Under the pieces are notes generated by a model. It did not search any database. It was not told the DNA's origin and worked only from the letters and a program-made list of their open reading frames with translations. The position numbers were made by a program, and so were the translations under genes. From Candidatus Curtissbacteria bacterium (GTDB taxonomy: Bacteria; Patescibacteriota; Microgenomatia; Curtissbacterales; GWA2-41-24): a stretch of 49,274 bases of DNA. This document shows, one piece after another, positions 7,213-15,545 of this stretch (position 1 is its first letter; every line of letters begins with the position of its first letter). The stretch is taken from the NCBI GenBank assembly GCA_016183325.1, contig JACPEV010000002.1:1-49274 (forward strand). The letters are read 5' to 3'.

Positions 7213-8730
7213 TCAGCGCGGAAGCGTTCCGAGAAAAGAATAGTGATTTACTCCCTTAACGTCCTTTACCCCAACTCTGACAGCCTTTCCGCCAACTTCT
7301 ATTATCACCAGCTCAGAACCTTCGACGTGGGGCGCAAGATAGTTCCTAACCGTTTGCGCTGAAACCCCTGTTATTTCTGCCAGCTCACCAGCAGTTTGAT
7401 CGCCCTTCGCAAGAGCTTCTACTATACGGCCCAGATTTTCTGCCTTTGCCCTTATCTTGAATGAATGTGAATGGGGATAATAGAGTTCGGCCGAAGTTCG
7501 GGCAAACTTGTCAAGATTTTTTCTGGCCAGCTCAATCCGGGCTCTTTGCTCAGCTTGCTGCTCAGCGGTTAAGGACCTTCCTTCAAAAATTGCCAGAACA
7601 GGCCAGATAAAGCCAAAACCAAAAGACCAACCTTTTGAGGTTAAGCTGACATCGGACTGCTTCTCTCCTCCCTTAAAATTATCAACTCTTAAAAGATACT
7701 CTCTTTGGGCAAAACCGCTGAGTATCAAGGATACATTGCTCTTCAAACTCTCAGCGCCCCATCTTGCCTTGAGCCCCTCAGGCAGCTTATCAACAATATC
7801 AGCTATGGAAAATCTGGGAGAATTTGATGCCAGCTGCTCGATTGCCAAAACAACCTCATCTTGCAGTCCATGACCTGTATTAAAATACCCTGGCTCACGC
7901 AAGTCCTTACCCTCTTTGCGCTCATATTGCAAGGGCACTTTGGCTGTATGGGAAGTAACTGCCCTGTATTCTGCCAAACCTAGTCCATTAAAGAGCTTAA
8001 GAGCTTCCTTGGTGGAGTTCTGATACAATTGGAGATTGGTTACTAAGTCAACCTCCCGCACCTGATGGGAATGGCGCATCAGATAGTCAAGAATGCGGGC
8101 TCTGGTGATGGGAGATCGGTTGTCACCTGAAGAGCCAGTCTTTCCCAAAAGAGGGTAGAGAGATTGCTGATGGTGATTTTCCCACCACAAAGTAAGACAA
8201 GCAGCGTCAAGATATTTTTGGCCCATCTCGGTGATGCCAAAGCCAATAGTTTGCCTTTCAATATTGAATTTTCGCGCCACCAGCCCGACACTGTAAAGAC
8301 TTTCTTGACAATAGCCAACCATATTCCCTTTTGCATTGCTGCCTGCTGCCTCAAGAAGCTGGGTTTGGGCAAAAATCTCGCTGTATGTCTCAAAGAGATC
8401 CTTTATGGAAATATATGTTCCGGGGTTGGTTCTTTGGGCAATCTCTATCCACAGCCAGGCTTTCACTCCATTGTTGCAAGCTCCAGAAAAGGCGTCTGCT
8501 GCTTCTTCCCATGTTTCTTTTAAGAATTCAGGGGTCTTTTGGGCCTGTTTTTCCCAGCGATTAAAAGTAACCAATCTTCTGGCTTGCTGATAAAAAGGCT
8601 CTTGTCTTAACCCCCCGTATTCCCCGGCCTCTGCTTGCGAATCAGCTCTCAAACTCCTTAAACGACCTGCCTGCTGCCTTCTATATTCCTGGGCTCTTTC
8701 CAAAGTGCTAATTGCCTCTGGTCTTGCCAT
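7213..8730 (-). CDS. Winged-helix-like protein, possible regulator
   Basis: I do not recognise the family of this 505-residue protein. It has no signal peptide or membrane segment. The C-terminal part (about 440-480) contains a helix-turn-helix, GELAEITGVSAQTVRNYL. Several internal segments (IADIVDKLPEGLKARW, RILDYLMRHSHQVREVDLV) read like further winged-helix units. That would make it a multi-domain DNA-binding protein. The start at 8730 is supported by TATACT ending 8 bases upstream. About 100 bases upstream lies the block with a 16-bp palindrome that is repeated before the next operon, consistent with a shared operator. This regulatory link is inference. Confidence 0.65.
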   Translation of the reverse strand: MARPEAISTLERAQEYRRQQAGRLRSLRADSQAEAGEYGGLRQEPFYQQARRLVTFNRWEKQAQKTPEFLKETWEEAADAFSGACNNGVKAWLWIEIAQRTNPGTYISIKDLFETYSEIFAQTQLLEAAGSNAKGNMVGYCQESLYSVGLVARKFNIERQTIGFGITEMGQKYLDAACLTLWWENHHQQSLYPLLGKTGSSGDNRSPITRARILDYLMRHSHQVREVDLVTNLQLYQNSTKEALKLFNGLGLAEYRAVTSHTAKVPLQYERKEGKDLREPGYFNTGHGLQDEVVLAIEQLASNSPRFSIADIVDKLPEGLKARWGAESLKSNVSLILSGFAQREYLLRVDNFKGGEKQSDVSLTSKGWSFGFGFIWPVLAIFEGRSLTAEQQAEQRARIELARKNLDKFARTSAELYYPHSHSFKIRAKAENLGRIVEALAKGDQTAGELAEITGVSAQTVRNYLAPHVEGSELVIIEVGGKAVRVGVKDVKGVNHYSFLGTLPR

Positions 8731-8738
8731 AGGGGGAA

Positions 8739-8767
8739 AGTATAGCAGAAAAGCTTCCAGTGTTCAC
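8739..8767 (-). promoter_or_regulatory. Promoter of the winged-helix-like gene
   Basis: TATACT (8739-8744) lies 8 bases before the ATG. A weak -35, GTGAAC, is at 8762-8767 with 17-base spacing. The geometry suggests a leaderless transcript. Confidence 0.5.
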
Positions 8768-8830
8768 CTCAGGGGAGGATAACAGGTTAGTTCTTACCAG
8801 TGCTTCCAGGTACGAAAATTTGACCTATCT

Positions 8831-8876
8831 CTCAATCTTATTACAAATATTTCAATGATCATTGAATAAAATGCAA
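8831..8876. promoter_or_regulatory. Direct-repeat regulatory block, copy 2, with 16-bp palindrome
   Basis: This copy matches the block at 6991-7036 in the same orientation, including TTCAATGATCATTGAA. It is upstream of the 505-residue helix-turn-helix protein. Together the two copies bracket that gene. Confidence 0.5.
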
Positions 8877-8954
8877 TCAGGGAGCGACCTTTGACTTTAC
8901 CTGCTTGATCACCTGGGATGAATACTGGAGAAAACTAAACCCTTGCAGAAGAAC

Positions 8955-9203
8955 TTAGGGCTGCCAAACGTCAAACTGCCTAACTTGGTCTAAGTTTGGA
9001 TTGTCTAAGTTTGGATCAAATCCAAAACCGTCCGAGTGGGCAAAAACCCATTTTTTGGAATCTGGATCCTGGAAGAAAAACCAGGGACTTTCGGATTTAC
9101 TTGGACTAGTCTCGCCAAAAACCCGATGAGGATTATTGCCGCCAACCACAATTGCTTTAGGAATAACCTTTTGGGCAGGTAGTTTACCGATCTCATTACC
9201 CAT
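8955..9203 (-). CDS. Hypothetical protein, C-terminal part of a frameshifted gene
   Basis: This frame has a protein-like composition (VIPKAIVVGGNNPHRVFGE, WFFFQDPDSKKWVFAHSDGF) and ends 52 bases beyond the stop of the overlapping frame. The upstream ORF (9005-9469) loses protein-like character near the point where this one begins. I read them as one gene with a frameshift near 9200. The family is unknown. Confidence 0.45.
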   Translation of the reverse strand: MGNEIGKLPAQKVIPKAIVVGGNNPHRVFGETSPSKSESPWFFFQDPDSKKWVFAHSDGFGFDPNLDNPNLDQVRQFDVWQP

Positions 9204-9469
9204 TTGATGCTTTGTCGTATTAGCTGTTGAAGGTCTTGCTGCTGGACATTTAGTTGCAACTTTTCCCTAGCGGTTTCAATAGCTTTTCCTACCTCCGGAA
9301 CTACGTATCGAGCTAGTCCAAGTGCACCAAGCCCCAAGAGAACTTTTGCAATTGTTCCAGCCACGGGCCTCCTCGGAACTCTGGTCTGCATCTGTGTGCG
9401 AATTCGTTGGGCAACCCTGTCTTCTGGATGAGGTATTGACGAGACTTCTCGGCTGTTAGCTTCTGCCAT
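9005..9469 (-). CDS. Hypothetical membrane-associated protein, N-terminal part
   Basis: The N-terminus is a polar stretch of about 35 residues, then a hydrophobic segment (AKVLLGLGALGLARYVV), then a helical region (KAIETAREKLQLNVQQQDLQQLI). After residue ~88 the composition turns unnatural, and the continuing gene appears to be in the frame of 8955-9203. TATAAA lies 6 bases before the ATG, suggesting a leaderless message. The function is unknown. Confidence 0.5.
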   Translation of the reverse strand: MAEANSREVSSIPHPEDRVAQRIRTQMQTRVPRRPVAGTIAKVLLGLGALGLARYVVPEVGKAIETAREKLQLNVQQQDLQQLIRQSIKWVMRSVNYLPKRLFLKQLWLAAIILIGFLARLVQVNPKVPGFSSRIQIPKNGFLPTRTVLDLIQT

Positions 9470-9535
9470 AGTTTATTTATACTACAAAATTTATTAATCG
9501 ATCGGCAACCCTTCGACTTCGCTCAGGGTAAACAA

Positions 9536-12262
9536 TTAAATCACAAAGTTTATCAATCGGTCGTTTACAAAAATCACTTTTCTCGGATTCGCATCACCGA
9601 TCCATCTTTGTACCTTATCAGATGCGAGTGCCAATTTCTCTGCTTCTTGCTGGCTAATTCCTGCCTCAACTGGCAGTCGATCTCTTAATTTGCCATTAAC
9701 TTGGACAACTAAAGTAATCTTTTTAGCTTGGGCCAAAGCCGGATCATATTTGGGCCACGGCTGGGAGTGAATTGAATCATGAATTATGAATTTTGCGACT
9801 TTAGGCCTTGTGAAAACATTATTAAGGTTTTTAGGTTTTTCTTTTCCATGATTCATGCTTCTTGATTCATGCTTCTGGAGTTCCTGCCACAGTTCCTCCG
9901 TTATATGCGGCGCAAACGGAGCAAGAAGCTTCAGGAATACTTCGTATTCCAAGCGAGTAACAGATGTTACAAAAGAGTCAGATGAGTCAGATGAGTCAGA
10001 AGTTCCAGAAACTTTTGACTCCTTTGACTCCTTTGCTACCTTTGTAACCTTTCCTGCGTGAACTTTTCCCGAAAGATAATTCAACCACTCCATTAGTGCT
10101 GCGACCGCCGTGTTGAACTTAATATTCTCAATGTCCTCAGTCACCTTCTTGATTGTCTTGTGCATCATATGCAGGTTTTCAGGTTGTTGGGTTATCGGGT
10201 TATCGGGATTTTTTTCTCCTGATGACCTTCTAACCTGGTCGCCTGATAACCAGTCACTTGTAACTTTTTCCCCCAGTCCCCACACCCTCTGCAAAAAATG
10301 ATAAACTCCGCGAATCCCGCCCGGATCCCACGGCGCCACCAAATCATACGGCCCGATAAATGCCAGATATAGCCTAATCGAATCTGCACCGTAGCTTTTT
10401 ACCTCTTCATCCGGATTAACCACATTTCCCCTCGATTTACTCATTCTGTGGCTATCCGGTCCTAAAATTACTCCATGGTTAACCCGTCTTTTGGCATATT
10501 CTTCAAAATCCACCAAATCCAAGTCCCTGAAGAATTTGGTGAAAAATCTGGAATACATAGTATGCCCTAAAGTGTGCTCCGCGCCTCCAAAATAAATATC
10601 CACAGGCATCCACTTTTGTGCCCTGAGCTTGTCGAAGGGCTCCCTCTCATTTTTTGGATCAAGATATCTGTAAAAATACCAAGAATTATCAAAAAAACCG
10701 TCCATCGTTTCCGGCTCCCTCTGGGCATCTCCGCCACACTTTGGACACTTTACCTTCATCCACGCCTCTGCTGTCGCTAAGGGTGGCTTTCCTTGAGGAG
10801 TAAAATCAACATCATAAGGCAACTCAACAGGCAGATCTTTTTCATCAACAGGCACAGCACCACACTTAGGGCAGTTAATTATAGGAATTGGTGTTCCCCA
10901 GTACCTTTGCCTGGAAATTGACCAATCATGAAGGTGATATTGAATTTGTGCCTGCCCTGTCTTTTCTTCTTCGAGCTTCTTAACTATTGCTTTCTTTGCA
11001 ATAGCAGAAGTCATTCCAGAAAATTCTCCAGAGTCTACTAGTATTCCTTCTCCAGTGAAAACTTCCTCCAAATTCAAAATCAGCTTGTCTCTATCTTTTT
11101 TGCCTGTCACCAAAGTAGGCTTGAGCGGAATTTTATATTTTTTAGCAAACTCCACATCTCGCTCGTCGTGAGCATCGCCAAATAAAGCACCAGTTCCATA
11201 ACCCATCAAGGCATAATCGGCAATCCAAACCGGGATTTCTTTTCCGCTTATGGGATTGATCGCGTAAGCTCCTGTAAACACGCCAGTTTTCTCCCTCATT
11301 TCTTTCCTTTCTACTTGGGACTTACCAGCCGATATAAATTGATATCTTTCTACTTCGTTTGAATTATTTTTGGGAACGATTTTGGTGAGTATTGGATGTT
11401 CTGGTGCTAATACCAAAAATGTTGCCCCAAAAAGCGTATCGACCCTCGTCGTAAAAACTTCAATTGTCCTCACCTCGAAGGAGTCAGAGCCCACCTTCGA
11501 GGTGTTTTCTTTAACCTCTATTCCCTCTCCCGCTTTGTCCCTCTGTCCCTCTGTCACCACCTCAAACCTTATTACCGCGCCCTCCCTTTTCCCAATCCAG
11601 TTATTTTGACCTTCGATTACTGATTTTGGCCAGTCAACCTCTTCACTGCCTGGCCACAACAACTCTTCTGCATAATCCGTTATCTTCAGAAACCATTGAC
11701 TAATCTCCTTCAACTCGATATCTGCTCCACACCTATCGCACTTTCCGGAAATAACCTGCTCATCAGCCAGAACTGTCTTATCGACCGGACACCAGTTTGA
11801 CAATGTTTTGCCCCTATAGGCAATTCCGCGCTCAAGCATTTTCAAAAAGATCCACTGATTCCATTTGTAATACTCGGGCAAACAAGTAATAGCCACGTGA
11901 TCCCAATCGAAAATTCCACCCATCAATTGAAACTGGTTCGTCATCGTCTCGATATTTTTGAAAGTCCAGTCTTGCGGGTGAAGTTTTCTCTTAATAGCTG
12001 CATTCTCTGCCGGCAATCCGAATGCATCAAAACCTACAGGAAAGAATACATCAAAACCTTGCATTCTTTTGAATCGGCCAAAAATGTCAGTGACAGCAAA
12101 TGCGAACCAGTGACCAATATGAAGATCACCCGAGGAGTAAGGTAATTCTACAAGCAGATAGAAGGGGGTTTTAGCAGATTTTAAGTCCACGCCATATAAC
12201 CCGGTCTCCTTCCACTTCTTCTGCCACCTAGTCTCAACCTCAGCCGGAATATACTTTTTCAT
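9536..12262 (-). CDS. leuS: Leucyl-tRNA synthetase
   Basis: This 908-residue class I synthetase charges tRNA-Leu in the cytoplasm. The HIGH motif is DLHIGHW (about residue 46). The KMSKS motif is RMSKSRGN, about two thirds along. The CP1 editing domain (VFTTRVDTLFG) and a Cys4 zinc-binding pair (NCPKCG / CPKCGG) are present. It is longer than usual because of in-frame repeats. These are a palindrome at 11471-11504 in the editing-domain border, an FDKLRAQ-type repeat at about 10620, a family E element (10173-10252) and a Ser/Asp-rich run from tandem GAGTCAGAT units at about 9965-10040. All conserved blocks remain in one frame, so the enzyme is probably functional. Confidence 0.95.
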   Translation of the reverse strand: MKKYIPAEVETRWQKKWKETGLYGVDLKSAKTPFYLLVELPYSSGDLHIGHWFAFAVTDIFGRFKRMQGFDVFFPVGFDAFGLPAENAAIKRKLHPQDWTFKNIETMTNQFQLMGGIFDWDHVAITCLPEYYKWNQWIFLKMLERGIAYRGKTLSNWCPVDKTVLADEQVISGKCDRCGADIELKEISQWFLKITDYAEELLWPGSEEVDWPKSVIEGQNNWIGKREGAVIRFEVVTEGQRDKAGEGIEVKENTSKVGSDSFEVRTIEVFTTRVDTLFGATFLVLAPEHPILTKIVPKNNSNEVERYQFISAGKSQVERKEMREKTGVFTGAYAINPISGKEIPVWIADYALMGYGTGALFGDAHDERDVEFAKKYKIPLKPTLVTGKKDRDKLILNLEEVFTGEGILVDSGEFSGMTSAIAKKAIVKKLEEEKTGQAQIQYHLHDWSISRQRYWGTPIPIINCPKCGAVPVDEKDLPVELPYDVDFTPQGKPPLATAEAWMKVKCPKCGGDAQREPETMDGFFDNSWYFYRYLDPKNEREPFDKLRAQKWMPVDIYFGGAEHTLGHTMYSRFFTKFFRDLDLVDFEEYAKRRVNHGVILGPDSHRMSKSRGNVVNPDEEVKSYGADSIRLYLAFIGPYDLVAPWDPGGIRGVYHFLQRVWGLGEKVTSDWLSGDQVRRSSGEKNPDNPITQQPENLHMMHKTIKKVTEDIENIKFNTAVAALMEWLNYLSGKVHAGKVTKVAKESKESKVSGTSDSSDSSDSFVTSVTRLEYEVFLKLLAPFAPHITEELWQELQKHESRSMNHGKEKPKNLNNVFTRPKVAKFIIHDSIHSQPWPKYDPALAQAKKITLVVQVNGKLRDRLPVEAGISQQEAEKLALASDKVQRWIGDANPRKVIFVNDRLINFVI
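10173..10252. repeat. Family E repeat in frame inside leuS
   Basis: The left arm has units such as GGTTGTTGGGTTATCGGG and the right arm has TCCTGATGACC and CGCCTGATAACC. Related elements occur in obg, radA, the S1 gene, an intergenic gap and 23S rRNA. It encodes the linker RRSSGEKNPDNPITQQP before the anticodon-binding region. Confidence 0.7.
11471..11504. repeat. Palindrome in frame inside leuS
   Basis: CACCTCGAAGG and its exact reverse complement CCTTCGAGGTG are separated by 12 bases. It is translated between two beta strands near the editing domain. Similar CACCTCGG/CCGAGGTG words occur in the element at 15800-15987. Confidence 0.65.
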
Positions 12263-13076
12263 CTTGAGAGTATTTTAACATTTTTCAGTATAATTCAATG
12301 GCAAATAACCCAAGATTATCCGATTCTTGAAACCTCCTGCCCAAAAGTCCGTCCATGAAATTTTTCAAAAATTCTATGAAAAACATCATCATCTATCAAA
12401 GAATAAAAAAATTAATCCACTAAGGCTCTAAACTTCTGATCTATCTGATCTAGGCCATATATTTAAAACTATAAACAGCAACTTCATGATTAGCTCATCT
12501 TAACAAAACGTTTTCTCATCACAATTTTTTATCAGACATTATCCAAATTCTGCCAGCAGAAGTAAAACGAACCTATAATTTTAAAATCAGAATCTCCTTT
12601 TTTAAAGACCTAAACAATAACTGAAGCGATCAAATAGAAACAAAGATAATGTTAAGTAATCATTGCAAATTTTAGCTTCAACTGAATGTGCTTTAAAATT
12701 TTTTAAAAATTAAAAAAATCTGCAAAAAACATCAAAAATCATAATAATTTTCTATCAAAAAATTTTTTACCAATTCATTTCTGCAATACCCTATAAATAA
12801 TTTTCCCACGGGCCAAAAAATTAGTTATAAATAAATCTCATCATTTTGAGAATCAAAAATTATAGGAGAATACCAACTACAAAGGTTTATCTAACAAACT
12901 ATTCTTTCTAAAGTTTTTGGTTAGCAAATTTGCTAGTCCACCCGCCAAACTACCCCTTCTGACTCAATCTGATCCACTTTGATAATTGACTTTCCACAAA
13001 CCGAGAGTAAATTATTCTCAACTGCCACTTGGATTCCACTTATAACTTTTGTTAAAATTCAGTTGGCCAAATATAC
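12263..13076. other. AT-rich gap without genes
   Basis: This 0.8-kb stretch is strongly AT-rich, with long A and T runs. I see no open frame of note, no tRNA and no strong terminator. It separates leuS from the tRNA-Ala group. A weak promoter for leuS may lie at its left end (TATACT or TAAAAT just before 12262). Confidence 0.5.
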
Positions 13077-13150
13077 GGGCCTGTAGCTCAATTGGCTAGA
13101 GCGTCACAATGGCATTGTGAAGGTTGTGGGTTCAAGTCCCATCAGGTCCA
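13077..13150 (+). tRNA. tRNA-Ala(GGC)
   Basis: All cloverleaf arms can be drawn. The acceptor stem is GGGCCTG/CAGGTCC with the G3:U70 pair diagnostic of alanine tRNAs. The anticodon stem is TCACA/TGTGA with loop ATGGCAT, giving anticodon GGC. The T arm is GTGGG TTCAAGT CCCAT. The discriminator is A and CCA is not encoded. Confidence 0.93.
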
Positions 13151-13154
13151 CTTA

Positions 13155-13184
13155 TTAAAATAGCATCAAGTTAAAATAGCATCA
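13155..13184 (+). repeat. 15-bp direct duplication before the four-helix-bundle gene
   Basis: The word TTAAAATAGCATCAA occurs twice between the tRNA and the ATG at 13187. It may be a small tandem duplication of the leader. Confidence 0.6.
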
Positions 13185-13186
13185 AT

Positions 13187-13708
13187 ATGGAAGGTTATAA
13201 ATACCTTAAAACTTACATTCTAGCCACCGTAATACACGACTTAACTGTAGAATTTGTCAAGCGCTGGATTAACAGGCGCTCACGAACAGTTGATCAAATG
13301 GAGCAAGCTGCAAGGTCAGGAAAACAGAACATTGCGGAAGGCTACAGTGTACAAAGTTTGGAAAGTTACATTAAGCTATGCGGCGTCGCCGAAGGCTCTA
13401 TCCGCGAACTTGCAATAGACTATGAGGACTTTTTAAGGCAAAGGGGCTTGGCCATTTGGCCGGCCCAGGACACAAGGATTAGGATTTTTAGGGGGTTTAG
13501 GGCAGTTTGGGAAACCCCTAACATTCCCAACGCCCCCAAACTCCCCAAGGATCCAGAAGAAGCGGCGAATATGCTATTAACTTTCTGCCAAATGGAATCC
13601 TATTTGCTATCGAGGCAAATTGAGGCTCTTAAGGACAAATTTGTCAAAGAAGGCGGCTTTCGAGAAAATCTTTTTAGGAAGAGGCTGAACTTCAAAACGG
13701 GCCGTTAG
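13187..13708 (+). CDS. Four-helix-bundle (S23/IVS-like) protein with suffix domain
   Basis: The 173-residue protein matches the four-helix-bundle family related to proteins encoded in 23S rRNA intervening sequences. It has the core VDQMEQAARSGKQNIAEGY, the middle SYIKLCGVAEGSIRELAIDYEDFLRQRGL, and the C-terminal suffix subdomain (PEEAANMLLTFCQMESYLLSRQIEAL). The molecular function of the family is not established. Members are common in CPR genomes. It lies between tRNA-Ala genes, 36 bases after tRNA-Ala(GGC), and probably shares its transcript. The link to the heavily interrupted 23S rRNA elsewhere in the window is suggestive but unproven. Confidence 0.8.
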   Translation: MEGYKYLKTYILATVIHDLTVEFVKRWINRRSRTVDQMEQAARSGKQNIAEGYSVQSLESYIKLCGVAEGSIRELAIDYEDFLRQRGLAIWPAQDTRIRIFRGFRAVWETPNIPNAPKLPKDPEEAANMLLTFCQMESYLLSRQIEALKDKFVKEGGFRENLFRKRLNFKTGR

Positions 13709-13790
13709 AACAGTGGCAATTCAGAACGTCAAACGTCCCAGGCCGCATTCGAAAGGGCCTATGGTTCAATGGTAGAACAGGGCATTCGCA

Positions 13791-13900
13791 CCCGCCTGCC
13801 TTAGTACGTTTGGGCTTGTAGGTAAACGGTATACCGGTACATTCGCATTGTACAGTTCCGGGTTCAATTCCCGGCAAGTCCACTAAGTACGGCGGGCAGG
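13791..13900 (+). repeat. Hairpin insertion inside tRNA-Ala, itself hosting another tRNA
   Basis: The ends CCCGCCTGCC and GGCGGGCAGG can pair over 10 positions with one mismatch and one wobble. Just inside are TTAGTACG and TAAGTACG, which look like a duplicated target flanking the inner tRNA. This suggests that a 27-base hairpin entered the tRNA first and was then split by the second tRNA. Confidence 0.65.
13812..13882 (+). tRNA. Inner tRNA-Ala(CGC), nested in the insertion
   Basis: This is a complete cloverleaf. The acceptor is GGGCTTG/CAAGTCC with G3:U70, the D stem is GGTA/TACC, the anticodon stem is GTACA/TGTAC with loop TTCGCAT (CGC), and the T arm is CCGGG TTCAATT CCCGG. The discriminator is A and CCA is not encoded. 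It is intact and probably the functional CGC alanine tRNA. Confidence 0.88.
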
Positions 13901-14036
13901 TTGCCCAGATCCGAGTTCGATTCTCGGTAGGTCCACTAGGTTCGATATTATGAAGCACTATTGCAACAGAGATTGCAATAGTTTGCGAAATAATAAGCGG
14001 AGTTGCGAAGCAACTCGAAGTTCCCCCACGGTCCAC

Positions 14037-14294
14037 TCAAAAATCAATATTCCTACTGCAATGACCCAAATCATCCACTCAGACTTACTGGCAGTTGAGC
14101 CGGCCATCCGCTATTAGAATCACTAACAAAATTTTGCCAAATATTCAAGCTAATAATCCATAAAAATTAAAAACTATTTTTTATCGATCTTAAGATTACT
14201 TTAATATATCAAATTACCACAAAATTCGCGATAGACTAATGCTATCATCTCCTAGGACATAAACATCAAAATATATCTATTTATATCTTAAAGA
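14037..14294. other. AT-rich gap downstream of obg
   Basis: This short AT-rich gap has no gene. Just left of it (13950-14036) are two small hairpins, ACTATTGCA...TGCAATAGT and GAGTTGCGAAGCAACTC, and a TCCACT tail like those after the tRNAs. The tail may be a leftover tRNA end. Confidence 0.4.
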
Positions 14295-15452
14295 TTATTT
14301 TAATATCATTTCTACCAATTTATCTAAACCTTCGCCGGTCTTGGCAGAAATGGCAATTACCTTTTTCCTGTGTTTTGCAAATTCATCAACCGCTGATTGT
14401 ATCACTTGTGGGGTGCTTTGATCTATTTTGTTAAGGACAATGATTTCTTTCTTTTTAGCCAATTCTTTTGAATAAGCCTTAAGCTCATTACGGACAGTTT
14501 GATAATCACGCCAAACACCAGAAGTATCAAAGGTCTCAAAAGTTTCCGAGGTTTCAAAGGTATTTAAAACATTTGTTCCCTTTGAAACTTTTGCTACTTT
14601 TGATACGTCAACTAGATGCACCAAAACCTTTGTCCTCTCAATATGCCGCAAGAATAAATCCCCGAGTCCCTTGCCTTTGCTTGCACCTTCAATTAACCCT
14701 GGAATATCCGCCAGCACAAGCTGGCGGGGTGATCGGGTTATCTGGTTATCAGGTTGTCGGGCTTCTGATCCATCGCTTACCTGATTACCTGACTGCCTGA
14801 TCACCTGACCACCTGGCGTGCGTAGCACGCCAAGATTCGGCTCAAGAGTCGTAAAGGGATAAGGAGCTATTTTGGGTCTGGCAGCTGTCAAAGCCGCAAG
14901 AAGGGTCGATTTCCCGCTATTTGGCAGACCAATCAAACCTACATCTGCAATCAGCTTTAGCTCCAACGTCAGATGAGCACTCTCGCCTTCTTCACCTGAC
15001 TCGCCAGCCCTGGGGCGTCTGCCAAACTCATCTCTCAGCTTTGAATTGCCCCTACCCCCTTGCCCGCCACGGGCCACGAGAACTTTTTGGCCTTCGCTCA
15101 CTAAGTCAAAGTCAAAGTCGGAAGTGGAAAGTTTATTTTCTCTCGACTCTTCACTTTGACTCTTCACTTTGACTAAAGTTCCAACAGGAACTTTCAATAC
15201 GAAATCCTCTCCATCCGCTCCGCGTCTCAGATTCGAAAGCCCATTTGTCCCATCCGCCGCTTTATAGTCCTTAATGTATCGAAAGGGCTCTAAGGTATTC
15301 AGATCTCGGGTGGCCTCCAAGAAAACGTTCCCCCCGTTGCCTCCATCTCCGCCATCAGCCTTGCCGTATCGTTTCCCCTTAATATGGCGAAATGAACCGG
15401 CGCCATTGCCACCACTGCCGGCGCGGACATTAATCCTGGCAAAATCAATCAT
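14295..15452 (-). CDS. obg: Obg/CgtA ribosome-assembly GTPase
   Basis: The glycine-rich Obg fold (residues 1-160: GSGGNGAGSFRH, GGDGGNGGNVFLEA) is followed by a G domain. The latter has GLPNSGKST at about 175-183, the DIPGLIEG G3 motif at about 249-256 and the NKID G4 motif. Obg binds the large ribosomal subunit and links growth to GTP/ppGpp. Three in-frame extras are visible. One is a Ser/Asp-rich run (about 97-116) from TTCACTTTGACT-type repeats. A second is a family E element (about 212-243) in the switch region before DIPG. A third is a Thr/Phe/Glu-rich run (about 286-311). The insertion directly before G3 is striking for an essential GTPase. Confidence 0.95.
   Translation of the reverse strand: MIDFARINVRAGSGGNGAGSFRHIKGKRYGKADGGDGGNGGNVFLEATRDLNTLEPFRYIKDYKAADGTNGLSNLRRGADGEDFVLKVPVGTLVKVKSQSEESRENKLSTSDFDFDLVSEGQKVLVARGGQGGRGNSKLRDEFGRRPRAGESGEEGESAHLTLELKLIADVGLIGLPNSGKSTLLAALTAARPKIAPYPFTTLEPNLGVLRTPGGQVIRQSGNQVSDGSEARQPDNQITRSPRQLVLADIPGLIEGASKGKGLGDLFLRHIERTKVLVHLVDVSKVAKVSKGTNVLNTFETSETFETFDTSGVWRDYQTVRNELKAYSKELAKKKEIIVLNKIDQSTPQVIQSAVDEFAKHRKKVIAISAKTGEGLDKLVEMILK
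14727..14815. repeat. Family E repeat in frame inside obg
   Basis: This stretch has GGTTATCTGGTTATCAGG units on one arm and TACCTGATTACC-type units on the other. It encodes the Gln/Asn-rich linker between the G2 and G3 motifs of Obg. Confidence 0.7.
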
Positions 15453-15545
15453 GGAAAAAGGGTACCACGGTTATCAAAAGTATCACAAGTACCACGACAA
15501 AGTCCCGCTTCGCAGCGTACGATGTTAGTTTTCTCCAGCGATTTT

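Larger units (their letters stand above)
13755..13935 (+). tRNA. tRNA-Ala(CGC) interrupted at position 37/38 by a 110-bp insertion
   Basis: The two halves, 13755-13790 and 13901-13935, together fold into a perfect cloverleaf. The acceptor is GGGCCTA/TAGGTCC with G3:U70, the D stem is GTTC/GAAC, and the anticodon stem is GGGCA/TGCCC with loop TTCGCAT (anticodon CGC). The T arm is CCGAG TTCGATT CTCGG and the discriminator is A. The insertion (13791-13900) falls after A37, the canonical position of archaeal and eukaryotic tRNA introns. It holds a second whole tRNA. No group I intron core is visible. Either the insert is removed by an unknown route or this gene is inactive. Confidence 0.75.

Noticed and set aside
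12263-13076. Origin of replication in the AT-rich gap
   Set aside because: There is no dnaA or dnaN nearby and no cluster of DnaA boxes beyond isolated chance-like words.
13791-13900. Group I intron in tRNA-Ala
   Set aside because: The insert is only 110 bases, is filled by a tRNA, and shows no P/Q/R/S core elements.
13692-14036. Minus-strand ORF of 114 residues over the tRNA cluster
   Set aside because: It is antisense to two tRNA genes. Its sequence (such as DLPGIEPGTVQCE) is the known false translation of tRNA genes.
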